Source: CAYZXT01 sp964482515
GTDB taxonomy: Bacteria; Elusimicrobiota; Elusimicrobia; FEN-1173
Length of the DNA: 64,000 nt
Assembly (NCBI GenBank): GCA_964482515.1
Contig: CAYZXT010000011.1
Coordinates: forward strand, 3,815 to 67,814
Direction: 5' to 3'
Position numbers and translations under genes: made by a program. Below are positions 52,835 to 62,314 of the stretch, piece by piece. The notes below the pieces were generated by a model. It saw only the letters and a program-made list of their open reading frames with translations, ran no database searches and was not told the DNA's origin. The stretch's first letter is position 1. Every line of letters starts with the position of its first letter.

Positions 52835-54357
52835 GGCTGGTCGGGCGGAAGCGTTTCGGAGAGGACGGGCTCGATGTTTTTTATGCCGTTCCGCGTCAGC
52901 ACCAGCCGGATCCGTTCGTAGCGGACCGAGGCCGAGGACGTGAACTTCACGATGATGTTCACGTGATATACGCGGCGGCCTTGGATGATTTCGCTCCGGT
53001 CGCCCTTCAGGTAAAAAAGTTTGGATTGAGGCTCGTCCATCTTCCAGAGGAAATTCCGGATGTTGAACCGCATGATGTCCGTCACGGCGGTTTTGCGGGA
53101 CTGGTGCCTGAACAGTTCCTCGGGCTTCAGGACGATTTCCTTGACGTAGTAGATCACGCGCTCGCTGCGCCAGTCGTTCTCGACCTCCGTGATATGGTCG
53201 CGGTTGCGCAGCTGCACGATGCGGGCGTCGATGTTCTTTTCTTCCCGGAACTGGACGATCTCGCGGCAGACGCCGATCTTCGCGCCCAGGAACGGGTCGA
53301 TGATGTCGGTCTGTTGGTCGAAGAGGCGGCGGGCCAGGATTTTTTGGAAGTAGTTTTGAAAGAAGGCCTTGATCCGGTCCTTGAACATGTAGCTGATGAC
53401 CAGGGCCATGAAAAACGTCATAGAGAACGCGCCGCTCTTCTGCTGGTAGTAGAACGCCACGCCCGCGGCGAAGAGCATGGCGATGCCCGCACACACGGCC
53501 ATGGCGAATTGCTTCAGGCCTTTGCCTTCCTCCTCGGTGTTTACCTTCAAATGCAAGACGCTCGAAACGAACTTCTTCAGCACGCTCAACCGGTACAGGA
53601 AAACCTCGTTGTCCCCTTTCTCGTCGACCACGGACGGGTATTTCCTCGCCTTCCGGTAGTCGATCTCCTCTTTGATCAGCGCGATCAGCCCTGCCCGGGA
53701 TTCCCGCGGCGAGTTCGCGGCCCCTTCGCTCGAGAGGCTGCGCAGCAGTTCATGGCCGCGGCCCTCGATGAGGAGGCTGATGTATTCATCCGTGTGCACG
53801 AAAGCGGATGATAAACTCGGCGGAATGAAGGGGCCGGTTATCTTTTCTTTCAAGGCGCGGAAAGCCGTCGCGGCGAGGCGCGCGCCCTGGATGAACTCCT
53901 CCACGCGCTTCCGGCAGATCGCTTCCGCCATGGGTTCGGCTTCCCGCTCGCGCAGCAGGCGTTCGATGAGCTTCGTCTGGTCCCGCAGCGCGCTCTTGAC
54001 GATGCAGCCCGCCAGCCGGATCTCGTAGTCCACGCTGGCGGCGTCCGACGGTTTCAGCGGATCGTTGAGGTTCGAGAGGCGCGCCGTGATCTTGTAAAGG
54101 GGGGACTTCGTGTTCTCCGGGTCCGCCAGGGCGTTGAGCGAGAGGTCCGGCGTCTTGAACCGGATGTAGAGCAGCAGGTCCCGGTAGAATTGGTTTTTCG
54201 AGTAGGTGGATTCGTTGACGTCCAGGTTATTGGGGAGGAAAAAAAACGTTTCGACGCGGTATGTGTCCTTTTTTTCTTCCCGGTTCAGGTCGTAGCCCAG
54301 TTTGATTTCAAACTGATAGTTGTCGTGGTGACGGATGAGGTCGTCCAGTTCTTCCAT
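52831..54357 (-). CDS. Unknown 508-residue protein with central membrane segments
   Basis: I do not recognise a family. The N-terminal 270 residues are soluble and mainly helical, with charged repeats (KLIERLLREREAEPM, EEIDYRKARKYP). Two adjacent hydrophobic helices follow at about residues 295-340 (FAMAVCAGIAMLFAAGVAFYY, MTFFMALVISYMF), then a DRIKAFFQNYFQKILARRLF amphipathic stretch and a C-terminal beta-rich domain ending in the cytoplasm. Both soluble parts probably face the cytoplasm. The stop overlaps that of the convergent permease by three bases, and the ATG at 54357 faces a divergent promoter at 54411. Confidence 0.8.
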   Translation of the reverse strand: MEELDDLIRHHDNYQFEIKLGYDLNREEKKDTYRVETFFFLPNNLDVNESTYSKNQFYRDLLLYIRFKTPDLSLNALADPENTKSPLYKITARLSNLNDPLKPSDAASVDYEIRLAGCIVKSALRDQTKLIERLLREREAEPMAEAICRKRVEEFIQGARLAATAFRALKEKITGPFIPPSLSSAFVHTDEYISLLIEGRGHELLRSLSSEGAANSPRESRAGLIALIKEEIDYRKARKYPSVVDEKGDNEVFLYRLSVLKKFVSSVLHLKVNTEEEGKGLKQFAMAVCAGIAMLFAAGVAFYYQQKSGAFSMTFFMALVISYMFKDRIKAFFQNYFQKILARRLFDQQTDIIDPFLGAKIGVCREIVQFREEKNIDARIVQLRNRDHITEVENDWRSERVIYYVKEIVLKPEELFRHQSRKTAVTDIMRFNIRNFLWKMDEPQSKLFYLKGDRSEIIQGRRVYHVNIIVKFTSSASVRYERIRLVLTRNGIKNIEPVLSETLPPDQP

Positions 54358-54410
54358 AGGAAAAGTATAGGCTATGCCCCTTCATTGTTCAATGCCCGCG
54401 GAATGATACC

Positions 54411-54439
54411 TTGACGTCGAAGGGGCCGCTTGTTAGAAT
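54411..54439 (+). promoter_or_regulatory. Sigma-70-like promoter upstream of the histidine-kinase operon
   Basis: TTGACG (54411-54416, five of six) and TAGAAT (54434-54439, five of six) are spaced by exactly 17 bases. Transcription would start near 54446, leaving a leader of about 120 bases before the first gene. Confidence 0.8.
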
Positions 54440-54445
54440 GAAACC

Positions 54446-54568
54446 GCCTTGAGATTCCGGACCGTTTTAACACGAAACTCATCCCCGGAAGCACGGAGCG
54501 CGGTGGCCTCCACCAGCGCCGGGGTAAGGCTTAGCCCTGAAATTTTCCTCCGAAGGATGGGCTGATCC
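54446..54568 (+). promoter_or_regulatory. Structured 5' leader, possible attenuator or riboswitch of unknown class
   Basis: The leader can fold strongly. CCCCGG (54483-54488) pairs with CCGGGG (54519-54524) around a GGTGG/CCACC hairpin (54502-54506, 54510-54514). Downstream, TTAGCCC (54531-54537) can pair with GGGCTGA (54559-54565), or AAGGAT (54553-54558) can pair with ATCCTT (54565-54570), and the two alternatives exclude each other close to the start codon. I do not recognise a known riboswitch consensus. A regulatory role is an inference. Confidence 0.4.
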
Positions 54569-55195
54569 TTGGGTTCAGCTCCGAATCCCGGACGCCTCGC
54601 CTCCTTCCTTTCCCGTTTTTCATCACATCCCCCGACAGAAGTCAGCGTTCTCCTTCGATTTCTTTCATCCGATCTTTCCGACCTGATGTGGGGTCTGCAG
54701 GGCCACGTGCCCGAAGCCCTGGACCGTTTGCGCGCCCGCCGTCCCGACGTGCAGGCCCGATATCTGGAATCCCTTCAATCCCCCGAACATACGTTCAAGC
54801 TGGCGCAGGCCGCGCGCGATATTTCGTTGGCCTCCTCCGCGCTGCTCGAAGATTTGGAGCTGTTTCCGTTGCCGCCGGACGCCATGCTTTTGCGGCTGGC
54901 CGGCACGGTGCTCGAGGCCTCCGGCCGTTTAGGTCAGGCGGTGCAGGCCCAGGGACGGAAGGATGAAGCGCGGAAAAATCTGGAGCTCGCCCGGGAGGCC
55001 CTGAAACAATTGGACGAGGACAACCAGGCGGCCCTGCGGCATTTGGCGGACCAGGGGGACGCGGTGGAAGCGATCAAGCGCCGCGAAACCTACCGCCACG
55101 TTTGGCGCATGGGGGAGGCGCTCGGGAGGGCGCTCCGGACCCTGGACGATTCTCTGACCGTGACCGACCCGGAAGCGAAAGCGGTGCGCGGCTAA
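54569..55195 (+). CDS. Hypothetical helical protein, 208 residues
   Basis: No family is recognised. The product is predominantly alpha-helical and soluble, with heptad-like repeats in the second half (EARKNLELAREALKQLDEDNQAALRHL), and may dimerise. The frame begins at TTG 54569, close after AAGGA. In-frame ATG 54686 (MWGLQGHVPEALDRL) is an alternative start that would shorten it to about 169 residues and lengthen the leader. It ends one base before the histidine kinase start, so the two are one operon; it may be a partner or regulator of that kinase. Confidence 0.7.
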   Translation: MGSAPNPGRLASFLSRFSSHPPTEVSVLLRFLSSDLSDLMWGLQGHVPEALDRLRARRPDVQARYLESLQSPEHTFKLAQAARDISLASSALLEDLELFPLPPDAMLLRLAGTVLEASGRLGQAVQAQGRKDEARKNLELAREALKQLDEDNQAALRHLADQGDAVEAIKRRETYRHVWRMGEALGRALRTLDDSLTVTDPEAKAVRG

Positions 55196-55196
55196 C

Positions 55197-57041
55197 ATGC
55201 CATTCCTTTGGATGCGCGGACTCAGGGCGAGGCTCCTGGGTTTTTTCGTCCTGAGCCTGGTCATTCCAACGGTGGTCACCAGCGTCGTTGCGACGATGAC
55301 CGCCCGGCGCTCCCTGTTGGACTCGATCCTGCGCGAGCAGCGCGAGCTGGCCCGCCGGATATCGGACCGCGTCTCCGTCCACGTGGGCCATGTGAAGACC
55401 GTCCTCCTGAACGAAGCCTCGCGCGAGGAGTTCAACAATAATTCATCCCAGGGGCAATACGCCACCCTCCACCAAATCCTCGAGAATTATCCCTACCTAA
55501 TGGATTGCGCGGTCCTCAATTCCGACGGGCGCGAAGTTGTGAAGGCCGTTCGGCAGGGGGATCAGATTTTTCCGTCATCGATGCTCGCCAACCGCGCCAA
55601 CCGGGACGAGTTCCGCCTGCCGCGGGGCGGGTTCAATTACGTGGGGCCCGTTTTCTTCACCCAGCGGGACCGCATCCCGCAGATGTTCGTCTCCGTGCCG
55701 ATGGGGAGAACCGGGCAGATCCTGCTGGCGCGCCTTTCGCTGGACGGCATCTGGGACCTGATCAGCGAAGTCGCCGTGGGGAAAACCGGTTACGCCTACG
55801 TCGTCGACAACAAGGGTAACCTCATCGCCCATCCCGAGAAGCAGCGCGTTCTGGCCCATGAGAACTTCGCCAACAGGAGCGTCGTGCGCGAGTTTCTGAA
55901 CGGGGAGAACGAGGACCTGGGGACGCCCGGCGGTTCGTTCCATTCCCATTTGAGCGGTTCCGGGGAAGAGACCCTGGCCGTGCACAACCGCGTGCATGGA
56001 TTGGACTGGGGCGTGATCGTGCAGACGCCGATGCGCGAGGCCCTGATTTCCGTGCGCGACATGCGCCGCCGCGTTCTGTTCATAGTTTTGGGCTTCGCCG
56101 CTCTTTTCCTGCTTGTGGGGCTGTCTCTGGTCAATCGCATCTTGGAGCCGCTTCGCAAACTGCAGGGCGGCGCCGAAAAAATCGGCCAGGGCGACTTGAA
56201 GCACCGCCTGGACATCCGCACCGGCGACGAGATCCAGCATCTGGCCGAGGCGTTCAACAGCATGGCGGAGTCCCTGAACGCGTTTGAACAGGCCAAGCGG
56301 GACCTGACGCACATGGTCGTGCACGATCTGAAGAGCCCGCTGTCCGGCGTCCTCGGCTGCATCGACTACGTCGCGTCCGGTTCCATCGGTCCGCTCACCC
56401 CGGAGCAGAAAAAGATTTTGTCGCTGGGCTCCAAGTCCGGGCGGGACCTGCTGCGGCTCATCCAGAACCTGCTGGACATCGCCAAGATGGAAGAGGGCCG
56501 GCTCGAGATCAAGCGGGAAAGCTTCTCCCTACTGGACCTGGCGGCGGAATGCCTGGACGACATGGACGCCAACATGCGGCGCGAGCAAAAGATCGTGAGC
56601 GTCGACATCGGCCGGGACATGCCGCCGGTCTACGCGGACCGCGACCTGATCTACCGGGTGCTGCAGAACCTGCTGAGCAACGCCATCAAGCACACGAGCG
56701 CCGGCGGCGAGATTTCCATCCGCGCCCGGCTCCACGAAGAAGACGGGGCGGCGGTGGTCCTCAGCGTGAAGGACAGCGGCGAGGGAATTCCGCCGGAGTT
56801 CCTGGACAAGATTTTCGAGAAATTCGAGCAGGCCGACGCCAACAAGAAGCGTTTCCGCATGGGCAGCGGCCTCGGTTTGACCTTTTGCAAGCTGGCGGCG
56901 GAAGCCCACGGCGGCCACATCTGGGTCAAATCCGAAGTCGGCCGGGGCAGCGAGTTCTTCGTACGCATTCCTTTGCTGAAAGCGCCACCGGATCCCGTTC
57001 CCGCCGTCCTGCCCTCCGCCGCGACCGTTCTCACGAACTAA
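55197..57041 (+). CDS. Sensor histidine kinase with extracytoplasmic dCache-like domain
   Basis: This is a 614-residue membrane kinase. Transmembrane helix 1 lies near residues 12-34, and a Cache-type sensor region about 36-285 includes GKTGYAYVVDNKGNLIAHP, a dCache signature. Transmembrane helix 2 is about 290-312 and a HAMP linker about 313-365. The HisKA domain has the phospho-accepting His376 in MVVHDLKSPLSGV. The ATPase domain follows with NLLSNAIKHT (N box), DSGEGIPPEF (G1) and GSGLGLTFCKLAAEAHGG (G2). The Cache domain probably senses a small molecule. No response regulator is adjacent. It is co-transcribed with the preceding hypothetical gene. Confidence 0.94.
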   Translation: MPFLWMRGLRARLLGFFVLSLVIPTVVTSVVATMTARRSLLDSILREQRELARRISDRVSVHVGHVKTVLLNEASREEFNNNSSQGQYATLHQILENYPYLMDCAVLNSDGREVVKAVRQGDQIFPSSMLANRANRDEFRLPRGGFNYVGPVFFTQRDRIPQMFVSVPMGRTGQILLARLSLDGIWDLISEVAVGKTGYAYVVDNKGNLIAHPEKQRVLAHENFANRSVVREFLNGENEDLGTPGGSFHSHLSGSGEETLAVHNRVHGLDWGVIVQTPMREALISVRDMRRRVLFIVLGFAALFLLVGLSLVNRILEPLRKLQGGAEKIGQGDLKHRLDIRTGDEIQHLAEAFNSMAESLNAFEQAKRDLTHMVVHDLKSPLSGVLGCIDYVASGSIGPLTPEQKKILSLGSKSGRDLLRLIQNLLDIAKMEEGRLEIKRESFSLLDLAAECLDDMDANMRREQKIVSVDIGRDMPPVYADRDLIYRVLQNLLSNAIKHTSAGGEISIRARLHEEDGAAVVLSVKDSGEGIPPEFLDKIFEKFEQADANKKRFRMGSGLGLTFCKLAAEAHGGHIWVKSEVGRGSEFFVRIPLLKAPPDPVPAVLPSAATVLTN

Positions 57042-57208
57042 CCCGTACTTCCTCCCGGGGACTTTGGACGGAACCTCGAAATTTTGTATCCTATTGCCCT
57101 GGCACGGATTCCTCTCGCAGTCCGGATCAAAATTCGAACCGATTCTGCCCATGGTTGATTCCTTCGCCGGTTAAATAAATCCATTTTGATCATTTACGGA
57201 CGGTGAAC

Positions 57209-59251
57209 ATGAGTTCCCTCGATACCACGAAACAAACTTCCGCGGTCGCCCCCAAGAACCTGGACGACCTCTGCGTCAACACGATCCGCTTCCTCTCCGT
57301 CGACGCGGTGGAGAAGGCCAAGTCCGGCCATCCCGGAACGCCCATGGAGGCCGCCCCCGCCGCCTTCGTGCTTTGGACCCAGCTCCTGAAGCACAACCCC
57401 AAGAACACGCGTTGGCCCAACCGCGACCGTTTCATCCTTTCCTGCGGACACGCCTCCATGCTGCTTTACAGCCTGCTCCACCTCACGGGCTATGACGTTT
57501 CCTTGGACGACATCAAGAATTTCCGCCAATGGGACAGCAAAACGCCGGGCCACCCGGAGTACGGTTTCACTCCCGGGGCGGAAACCACCACCGGCCCTCT
57601 GGGGCAGGGTTTCGCCAACGGCGTCGGCATGGCCATGGCGCAGAAATTTTTGTCCGCCAAGTTCAACCGCCCCGGTTTTCCCGTCATCGACCATTTGATC
57701 TGGGCCTTCGTCAGCGACGGCGACATCATGGAAGGGATTTCCAGCGAGGCCGGATCCATGGCTGGACATTTGAAGTTGGGCCGCCTCAAGTACGTCTATC
57801 TCGACAACCGCATCACCATCGACGGCGACACGTCCCTGTCCTTTTCGGAGGACATGAAGAAGCGTTTCGAGTCCTACGGTTGGGAAGTCCTCCAGCTGGA
57901 GGACGCCAACGACTTGTCCGCGCTGAAGAAAAATTTCGAGGCCATGCGCGCCCAGACCGAACGCCCGACCCTTTTGATCCTGCGCACCCACATCGGTTTC
58001 GGCAGCCCCAACAAACAGGACAAGTCCGACGCCCACGGCGCGCCCCTGGGCGCCGAGGAGGTCGAGCTGACCAAGAAGAACCTCGGCTGGCCCGCCGAGC
58101 CCGCCTTCCACGTCCCGCCGGAAGCGCTGGAAGTTTTCCGCCGCTGCGTGGACAAAGGCGACAAGGCCGAGAACGAATGGCTGTCGATGATGAAGAAATA
58201 CCGCGACGCACACCCGGACCTGGCCGCGGAATGGGACCGCCTTCAGGGCGGCCCGTTGCACGACGGCTGGCAAAAAAATCTGCCCGTTTTTAAAGCCGGA
58301 GAGAGCATGGCCACGCGCTCCGCTTCCGGAAAAGTGATCAACGCCCTGGCCCCGGCGATCCCGACCCTGTTGGGCGGCTCCGCCGACTTGGCCGGGTCCA
58401 ACGACACGACGATCAAGGGCGGCGGCAACTTCGGCGCGGGCAATCCTTCCGGACGGAACTTCTTTTACGGCATACGCGAACACGCCATGGGGTCCACCAT
58501 GAACGGCATGGCCCTCTACGGCGGCGTCATTCCCTTCGGCGGGACGTTCCTCATTTTCACGGACTACATGCGGCCCGCGATCCGGTTGGCGGCGTTGATG
58601 GAGCTCGGCGTGATTTACATCATGACCCACGACAGCATCGGTCTGGGTGAAGACGGCCCCACGCACCAGCCGATCGAGCAGCTGGCCTCCCTTCGCGCGA
58701 TCCCGAACCTGACGGTGATCCGTCCCGCGGACGCGGCGGAAACCGCCGTCGCCTGGCGCGTGGCGCTGGAGCGGCGCAACGGGCCGACGCTGATCGCCCT
58801 GTCCCGCCAAAAACTCCCGGTCCTGGACCGGTCTGTTTTGGGCGCCGCCGATGGCGCCGCCAAGGGCGCCTATGTTTTGTCGAGCACCGGTGAGAAGAAG
58901 CCCCAGGCGGTCCTCATCGCCACTGGGTCCGAAGTTTCGCTGGCCCTGTCGGCGCAGGCGAAACTGGCGGAGCGCGGCGTGGCCGCCCGCGTGGTGAGCA
59001 TGCCCAGCTGGGAGTTGTTCGAGGCGCAGCCACCGGCGTACAAGGAAGAAGTGCTGCCAAACGCTTTGCGCGCCCGCGTGGTGATCGAAGCGGGGTCATC
59101 CATGGGCTGGCACAAATACGCCGGGCCCCAGGGCGACATGGTCACGATCGACCGTTTCGGCGCCTCCGCGCCGGCCGAAGTCCTGTTCGAGAAGTTCGGA
59201 TTCAACGTGGACAACGTCGTTTCGAAGACTTTAGCTATTCTGAGTCGATAA
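57209..59251 (+). CDS. tkt: Transketolase
   Basis: Transketolase moves two-carbon units between sugar phosphates in the pentose-phosphate pathway using thiamine diphosphate. The 680-residue protein has AKSGHPGTPM near the N-terminus, the cofactor motif VSDGDIMEGISSEAGSMAGHL, YGIREHAMGSTMNGMAL, MTHDSIGLGEDGPTHQPIEQLASLRAIPN and the C-terminal domain. ATG 57209 is chosen over GTG 57203, which is two codons upstream. The next gene, a fused transaldolase, follows after a palindromic element. The 167-base upstream spacer contains only weak promoter matches. Confidence 0.97.
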   Translation: MSSLDTTKQTSAVAPKNLDDLCVNTIRFLSVDAVEKAKSGHPGTPMEAAPAAFVLWTQLLKHNPKNTRWPNRDRFILSCGHASMLLYSLLHLTGYDVSLDDIKNFRQWDSKTPGHPEYGFTPGAETTTGPLGQGFANGVGMAMAQKFLSAKFNRPGFPVIDHLIWAFVSDGDIMEGISSEAGSMAGHLKLGRLKYVYLDNRITIDGDTSLSFSEDMKKRFESYGWEVLQLEDANDLSALKKNFEAMRAQTERPTLLILRTHIGFGSPNKQDKSDAHGAPLGAEEVELTKKNLGWPAEPAFHVPPEALEVFRRCVDKGDKAENEWLSMMKKYRDAHPDLAAEWDRLQGGPLHDGWQKNLPVFKAGESMATRSASGKVINALAPAIPTLLGGSADLAGSNDTTIKGGGNFGAGNPSGRNFFYGIREHAMGSTMNGMALYGGVIPFGGTFLIFTDYMRPAIRLAALMELGVIYIMTHDSIGLGEDGPTHQPIEQLASLRAIPNLTVIRPADAAETAVAWRVALERRNGPTLIALSRQKLPVLDRSVLGAADGAAKGAYVLSSTGEKKPQAVLIATGSEVSLALSAQAKLAERGVAARVVSMPSWELFEAQPPAYKEEVLPNALRARVVIEAGSSMGWHKYAGPQGDMVTIDRFGASAPAEVLFEKFGFNVDNVVSKTLAILSR

Positions 59252-59258
59252 CAATGCC

Positions 59259-59388
59259 GTCATTCCGGCGGAAGCCGGAATCCCTGGCTGCTAAGCCAGG
59301 TGCCAGTTTGTGGAATGGCACATGCCCTCTTCCTACAAGAAGAGGGCCATGCCTAGCGGCAAGTGACCCCGGCCTTCGCCGGGGTGAC
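59259..59388. repeat. Intergenic palindromic element with hairpin inverted ends, copy 2
   Basis: The left end (59259-59282) and right end (59365-59388) match the hairpin ends of the element at 2285-2386, and the shared 16-base internal segment appears here as CATGCCTAGCGGCAAG at 59349-59364, that is, in the opposite orientation. The interior adds further hairpins, CCTGGCT/AGCCAGG (59283-59300) and GCCCTCTT/AAGAGGGC (59323-59347). It lies between tkt and the tal-pgi gene and is not coding. Confidence 0.85.
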
Positions 59389-59416
59389 GACTTAAAAAGA
59401 TATGAGGAGAGTTTCG

Positions 59417-62290
59417 ATGAACTCATTGGTTGAACTGCAGAAATTCGGGCAAAGCTTTTGGTACGACAACATCCGCCGCGGGCTGATCAATTCCGGCGAG
59501 CTCAAGAAGATGATCGACCAGGACGGCCTGCGCGGCGTCACGTCCAACCCCACCATTTTCGAGAAGGCCATTTCCTCCAGCACGGATTACGACGAAGCGA
59601 TCCGCGAACTGGTCGGCAAGAAGCAGTCCGTCCAGGAGATCTTCGACCAGCTGTCGATCGAGGACATCCAGCTGGCCGCGGACCTTTTCGCCCCGCTCTA
59701 CAAGAAGACCGAAGGCGCGGACGGCTACGTCTCCATCGAAGTGGCGCCGCAGTTCGCCCGCGACACGGAGAAGACCATCGCCGAAGCGCGGCGCCTCTGG
59801 AGGCTGGTGAACCGGCCCAACGTCATGGTCAAGATCCCGGCGACGAAGGAAGGACTTCCCGCCATCGAGAAATGCCTTTCCGAGGGAATCAACATCAACA
59901 TCACCCTGATCTTCTCCATCGAGCGCCACGAGCAGGTGATGAACGTGTACCTCAACGCCCTGGAGAAGCTGGCCAAGGAAGGAAAACCCATCGACAAGGT
60001 GGCGTCCGTCGCCAGTTTCTTCGTCAGCCGCATCGACACATCCGTGGACAAGCTGCTCCAAGAAAAGATCCAGGCGGCGCCCGGCGCCAAGGAAAAGGAC
60101 CAGTTGCTGGAGCTGTTGGGCAAGGTCGCCATCGCCAACGCGAAGATGGCCTACCAGGCGTATAAAAACATTTTCACCTCATCCCGCTTCGAAGCCCTGA
60201 AGAAGAAGGGCGCCCAGGTGCAGCGCCCCCTTTGGGCCAGCACCGGGACGAAGAACCCGAACTATTCCGACGTCCTGTATGTGGAAGAGCTCATCGGGCC
60301 CGACACGGTGGACACCATGCCGCCCGCGACCATCTCCGCTTTCAAGGACCACGGCAAAGTCCGCGCGTCGATCGAAGAAAACATCGATGCCGCCAGGCAG
60401 ACCATGGAGAGCCTGAAGGCCGTCGGGATCGACCTGAAGAAAATCACCGCGCAGCTGGAGCAGGAAGGCGTGAAGAGTTTCTCCGATTCCTATGAGAAGC
60501 TCATCCAGTGCCTCACGGCCAAAAAGGAAATGATCCTGGCCGGCGCGCTGGCCCGGCAGTCCCTCTCGCTGGGCAAGTACCAATCCCAGGTGAATACGGT
60601 CCTGGAGAAGTTCGAGAAGGACCGGGTGCAGGAGCGCCTTTGGGAAAAGGACGCCACTCTCTGGAAGACGGACGAGAAAGTTCAGGCCGCCATCCGCAAC
60701 CGCCTGGGTTGGCTGAACCTGGTTTCGTCGATGTTCGAGCACGCGTCGAGCCTGTCGGCCTTCGCGGCGGACGTCCGCAAGGCGGGTTTCAAGGATGTCG
60801 TCCTTCTGGGCATGGGCGGTTCCAGCCTTTGCTCCGAGGTCCTGCGGCAGACCTTCGGCGTCAAGAAGGACGCCCTCAACCTCCACGTGCTCGACAGCAC
60901 GGACCCGGATTGGATCCTTTCCGTGGAGAAGGCCGTGGACCTGGAAAAGACCCTGTTCCTGGTGTCCAGCAAGTCCGGCGGCACGATCGAAGTGATGTCC
61001 CTCTTCCGCTATTTCTTCGCCAAAGTGCAGGCTCTCAAGAAGGACAAAGCGGGGGAACACTTCGTCGCCATCACCGACCCCAATACCTCGCTGGAAAAAC
61101 TGGCGCACGATAAGCGTTTCCGTAAAGTATTTCTGGCGCCGGCCGATGTGGGCGGCCGTTATTCCGCGCTCACGTATTTCGGATTGGTCCCCGCCGCGCT
61201 GATCGGCATCGACGTGAAGGCGTTCCTCGACCGCGCGGAGCGCATGGCCACGGGCTGCGCCTCCTGCGTGCCGCCCAAGGACAATCCGGGCCTGGAATTG
61301 GGCGCCGCCATGGGCGCGCTCAATAAAGCCGGCCGCGACAAGCTGACCTTCGTCCTGTCACCGGAGATTTCATCCTTCGGCATGTGGGCGGAACAGCTCA
61401 TCGCCGAAAGCACGGGCAAGGAAGGCAAAGGCGTCCTTCCCGTGGACGGCGAAGACCTCGGCGAGCCTGAAGTCTACGGCAAGGACCGGTTTTTCGTTTC
61501 CCTCCGCCTGGCGGACGATAAGAATGCTGCCGACGAGGCCAAGCTGCAGGCCCTGGAAGAAGCCGGCCACCCGGTGATCCGCATCGTCCTCAACGACAAG
61601 CTGGACATCGCCCAGGAATTCTTCCGCTGGGAAGTGGCCACGGCCGCGTGCGCGGTCGCCATGGGGATCAACCCCTTCGACGAGCCCAACGTGACCGAAA
61701 GCAAGACCAACAGCGGGCGCGTGCTGGAGGAATTCCAGTCCAACGGAAAGTTGCCGCAGGACGCCCCCTTGATGGAAGAGGGCGGGCTTGCGCTCTGGGC
61801 CGACGAAGCGACCGCGGAGAAAATCAGCAAAGCCAAGGCCGTTCCCCAGGCCCTCGCGACGCACCTTTCAAAGGCAAAGGCCGGCGATTACGTGGCGTTC
61901 ATGGCCTACATGAACCCGTCGGCGGCGAACGGCAAGGCGCTGCAGAAGCTGCGGCTGAAGGTCCGCGACCAGTTCCATCTGGCGACGACCATCGGCTACG
62001 GCCCGCGCTTTCTCCATTCCACGGGACAGCTCCACAAGGGAGGCGCCAACATCGGCGTGTTCGTCCAGGTGACCCACCAGGACGAGATCGATCCGATGAT
62101 CCCGGAATCCAAATACGGTTTCTCGACGCTGAAGCAGGCCCAGGCCCTGGGCGATTTGATTTCTCTCAAGGACCATCAATGCCGCGTGGTCAGCGTTCAG
62201 CTGTCGGCGCAGCCAGCCAAGGATTTGGACCGCATCGCCGCCGCGTTGGACGGCTCGTCCAAACCGACGGCGAAGTCGCGCGCGAGTTAA
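59417..62290 (+). CDS. Bifunctional transaldolase / glucose-6-phosphate isomerase
   Basis: This 957-residue fusion combines two sugar-phosphate enzymes. The N-terminal part (about 1-370) is a transaldolase: LQKFGQSFWYDNIRRGLI, GVTSNPTIFEKAISSSTDYD, the Schiff-base lysine region NVMVKIPATKEGLPAIE, and GINININITLIF-type strands. The C-terminal part (about 420-940) is a phosphoglucose isomerase: GMGGSSLCSEVLRQTFG, FLVSSKSGGTIEVMSLF, DVGGRYSALTYFGLVPAALIG and QLIAESTGKEGKGVLPV. Such fusions are known in several phyla. ATG 59417 has GAGGAG at 59404-59409. It sits between tkt and gnd, so the whole non-oxidative and oxidative route is gathered here. Confidence 0.95.
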   Translation: MNSLVELQKFGQSFWYDNIRRGLINSGELKKMIDQDGLRGVTSNPTIFEKAISSSTDYDEAIRELVGKKQSVQEIFDQLSIEDIQLAADLFAPLYKKTEGADGYVSIEVAPQFARDTEKTIAEARRLWRLVNRPNVMVKIPATKEGLPAIEKCLSEGININITLIFSIERHEQVMNVYLNALEKLAKEGKPIDKVASVASFFVSRIDTSVDKLLQEKIQAAPGAKEKDQLLELLGKVAIANAKMAYQAYKNIFTSSRFEALKKKGAQVQRPLWASTGTKNPNYSDVLYVEELIGPDTVDTMPPATISAFKDHGKVRASIEENIDAARQTMESLKAVGIDLKKITAQLEQEGVKSFSDSYEKLIQCLTAKKEMILAGALARQSLSLGKYQSQVNTVLEKFEKDRVQERLWEKDATLWKTDEKVQAAIRNRLGWLNLVSSMFEHASSLSAFAADVRKAGFKDVVLLGMGGSSLCSEVLRQTFGVKKDALNLHVLDSTDPDWILSVEKAVDLEKTLFLVSSKSGGTIEVMSLFRYFFAKVQALKKDKAGEHFVAITDPNTSLEKLAHDKRFRKVFLAPADVGGRYSALTYFGLVPAALIGIDVKAFLDRAERMATGCASCVPPKDNPGLELGAAMGALNKAGRDKLTFVLSPEISSFGMWAEQLIAESTGKEGKGVLPVDGEDLGEPEVYGKDRFFVSLRLADDKNAADEAKLQALEEAGHPVIRIVLNDKLDIAQEFFRWEVATAACAVAMGINPFDEPNVTESKTNSGRVLEEFQSNGKLPQDAPLMEEGGLALWADEATAEKISKAKAVPQALATHLSKAKAGDYVAFMAYMNPSAANGKALQKLRLKVRDQFHLATTIGYGPRFLHSTGQLHKGGANIGVFVQVTHQDEIDPMIPESKYGFSTLKQAQALGDLISLKDHQCRVVSVQLSAQPAKDLDRIAAALDGSSKPTAKSRAS

Positions 62291-62314
62291 TCGGTTTTTT
62301 CCTCGGAGGTCCTC

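Noticed and set aside
54446..54568. Possible SRP RNA, tmRNA or c-di-GMP riboswitch in the leader
   Set aside because: The CCGGAAGCA string recalls SRP RNA, but the remaining conserved SRP sequence is absent. No GCAAAGC/GGCAAACC core of c-di-GMP riboswitches and no tmRNA acceptor stem were found.
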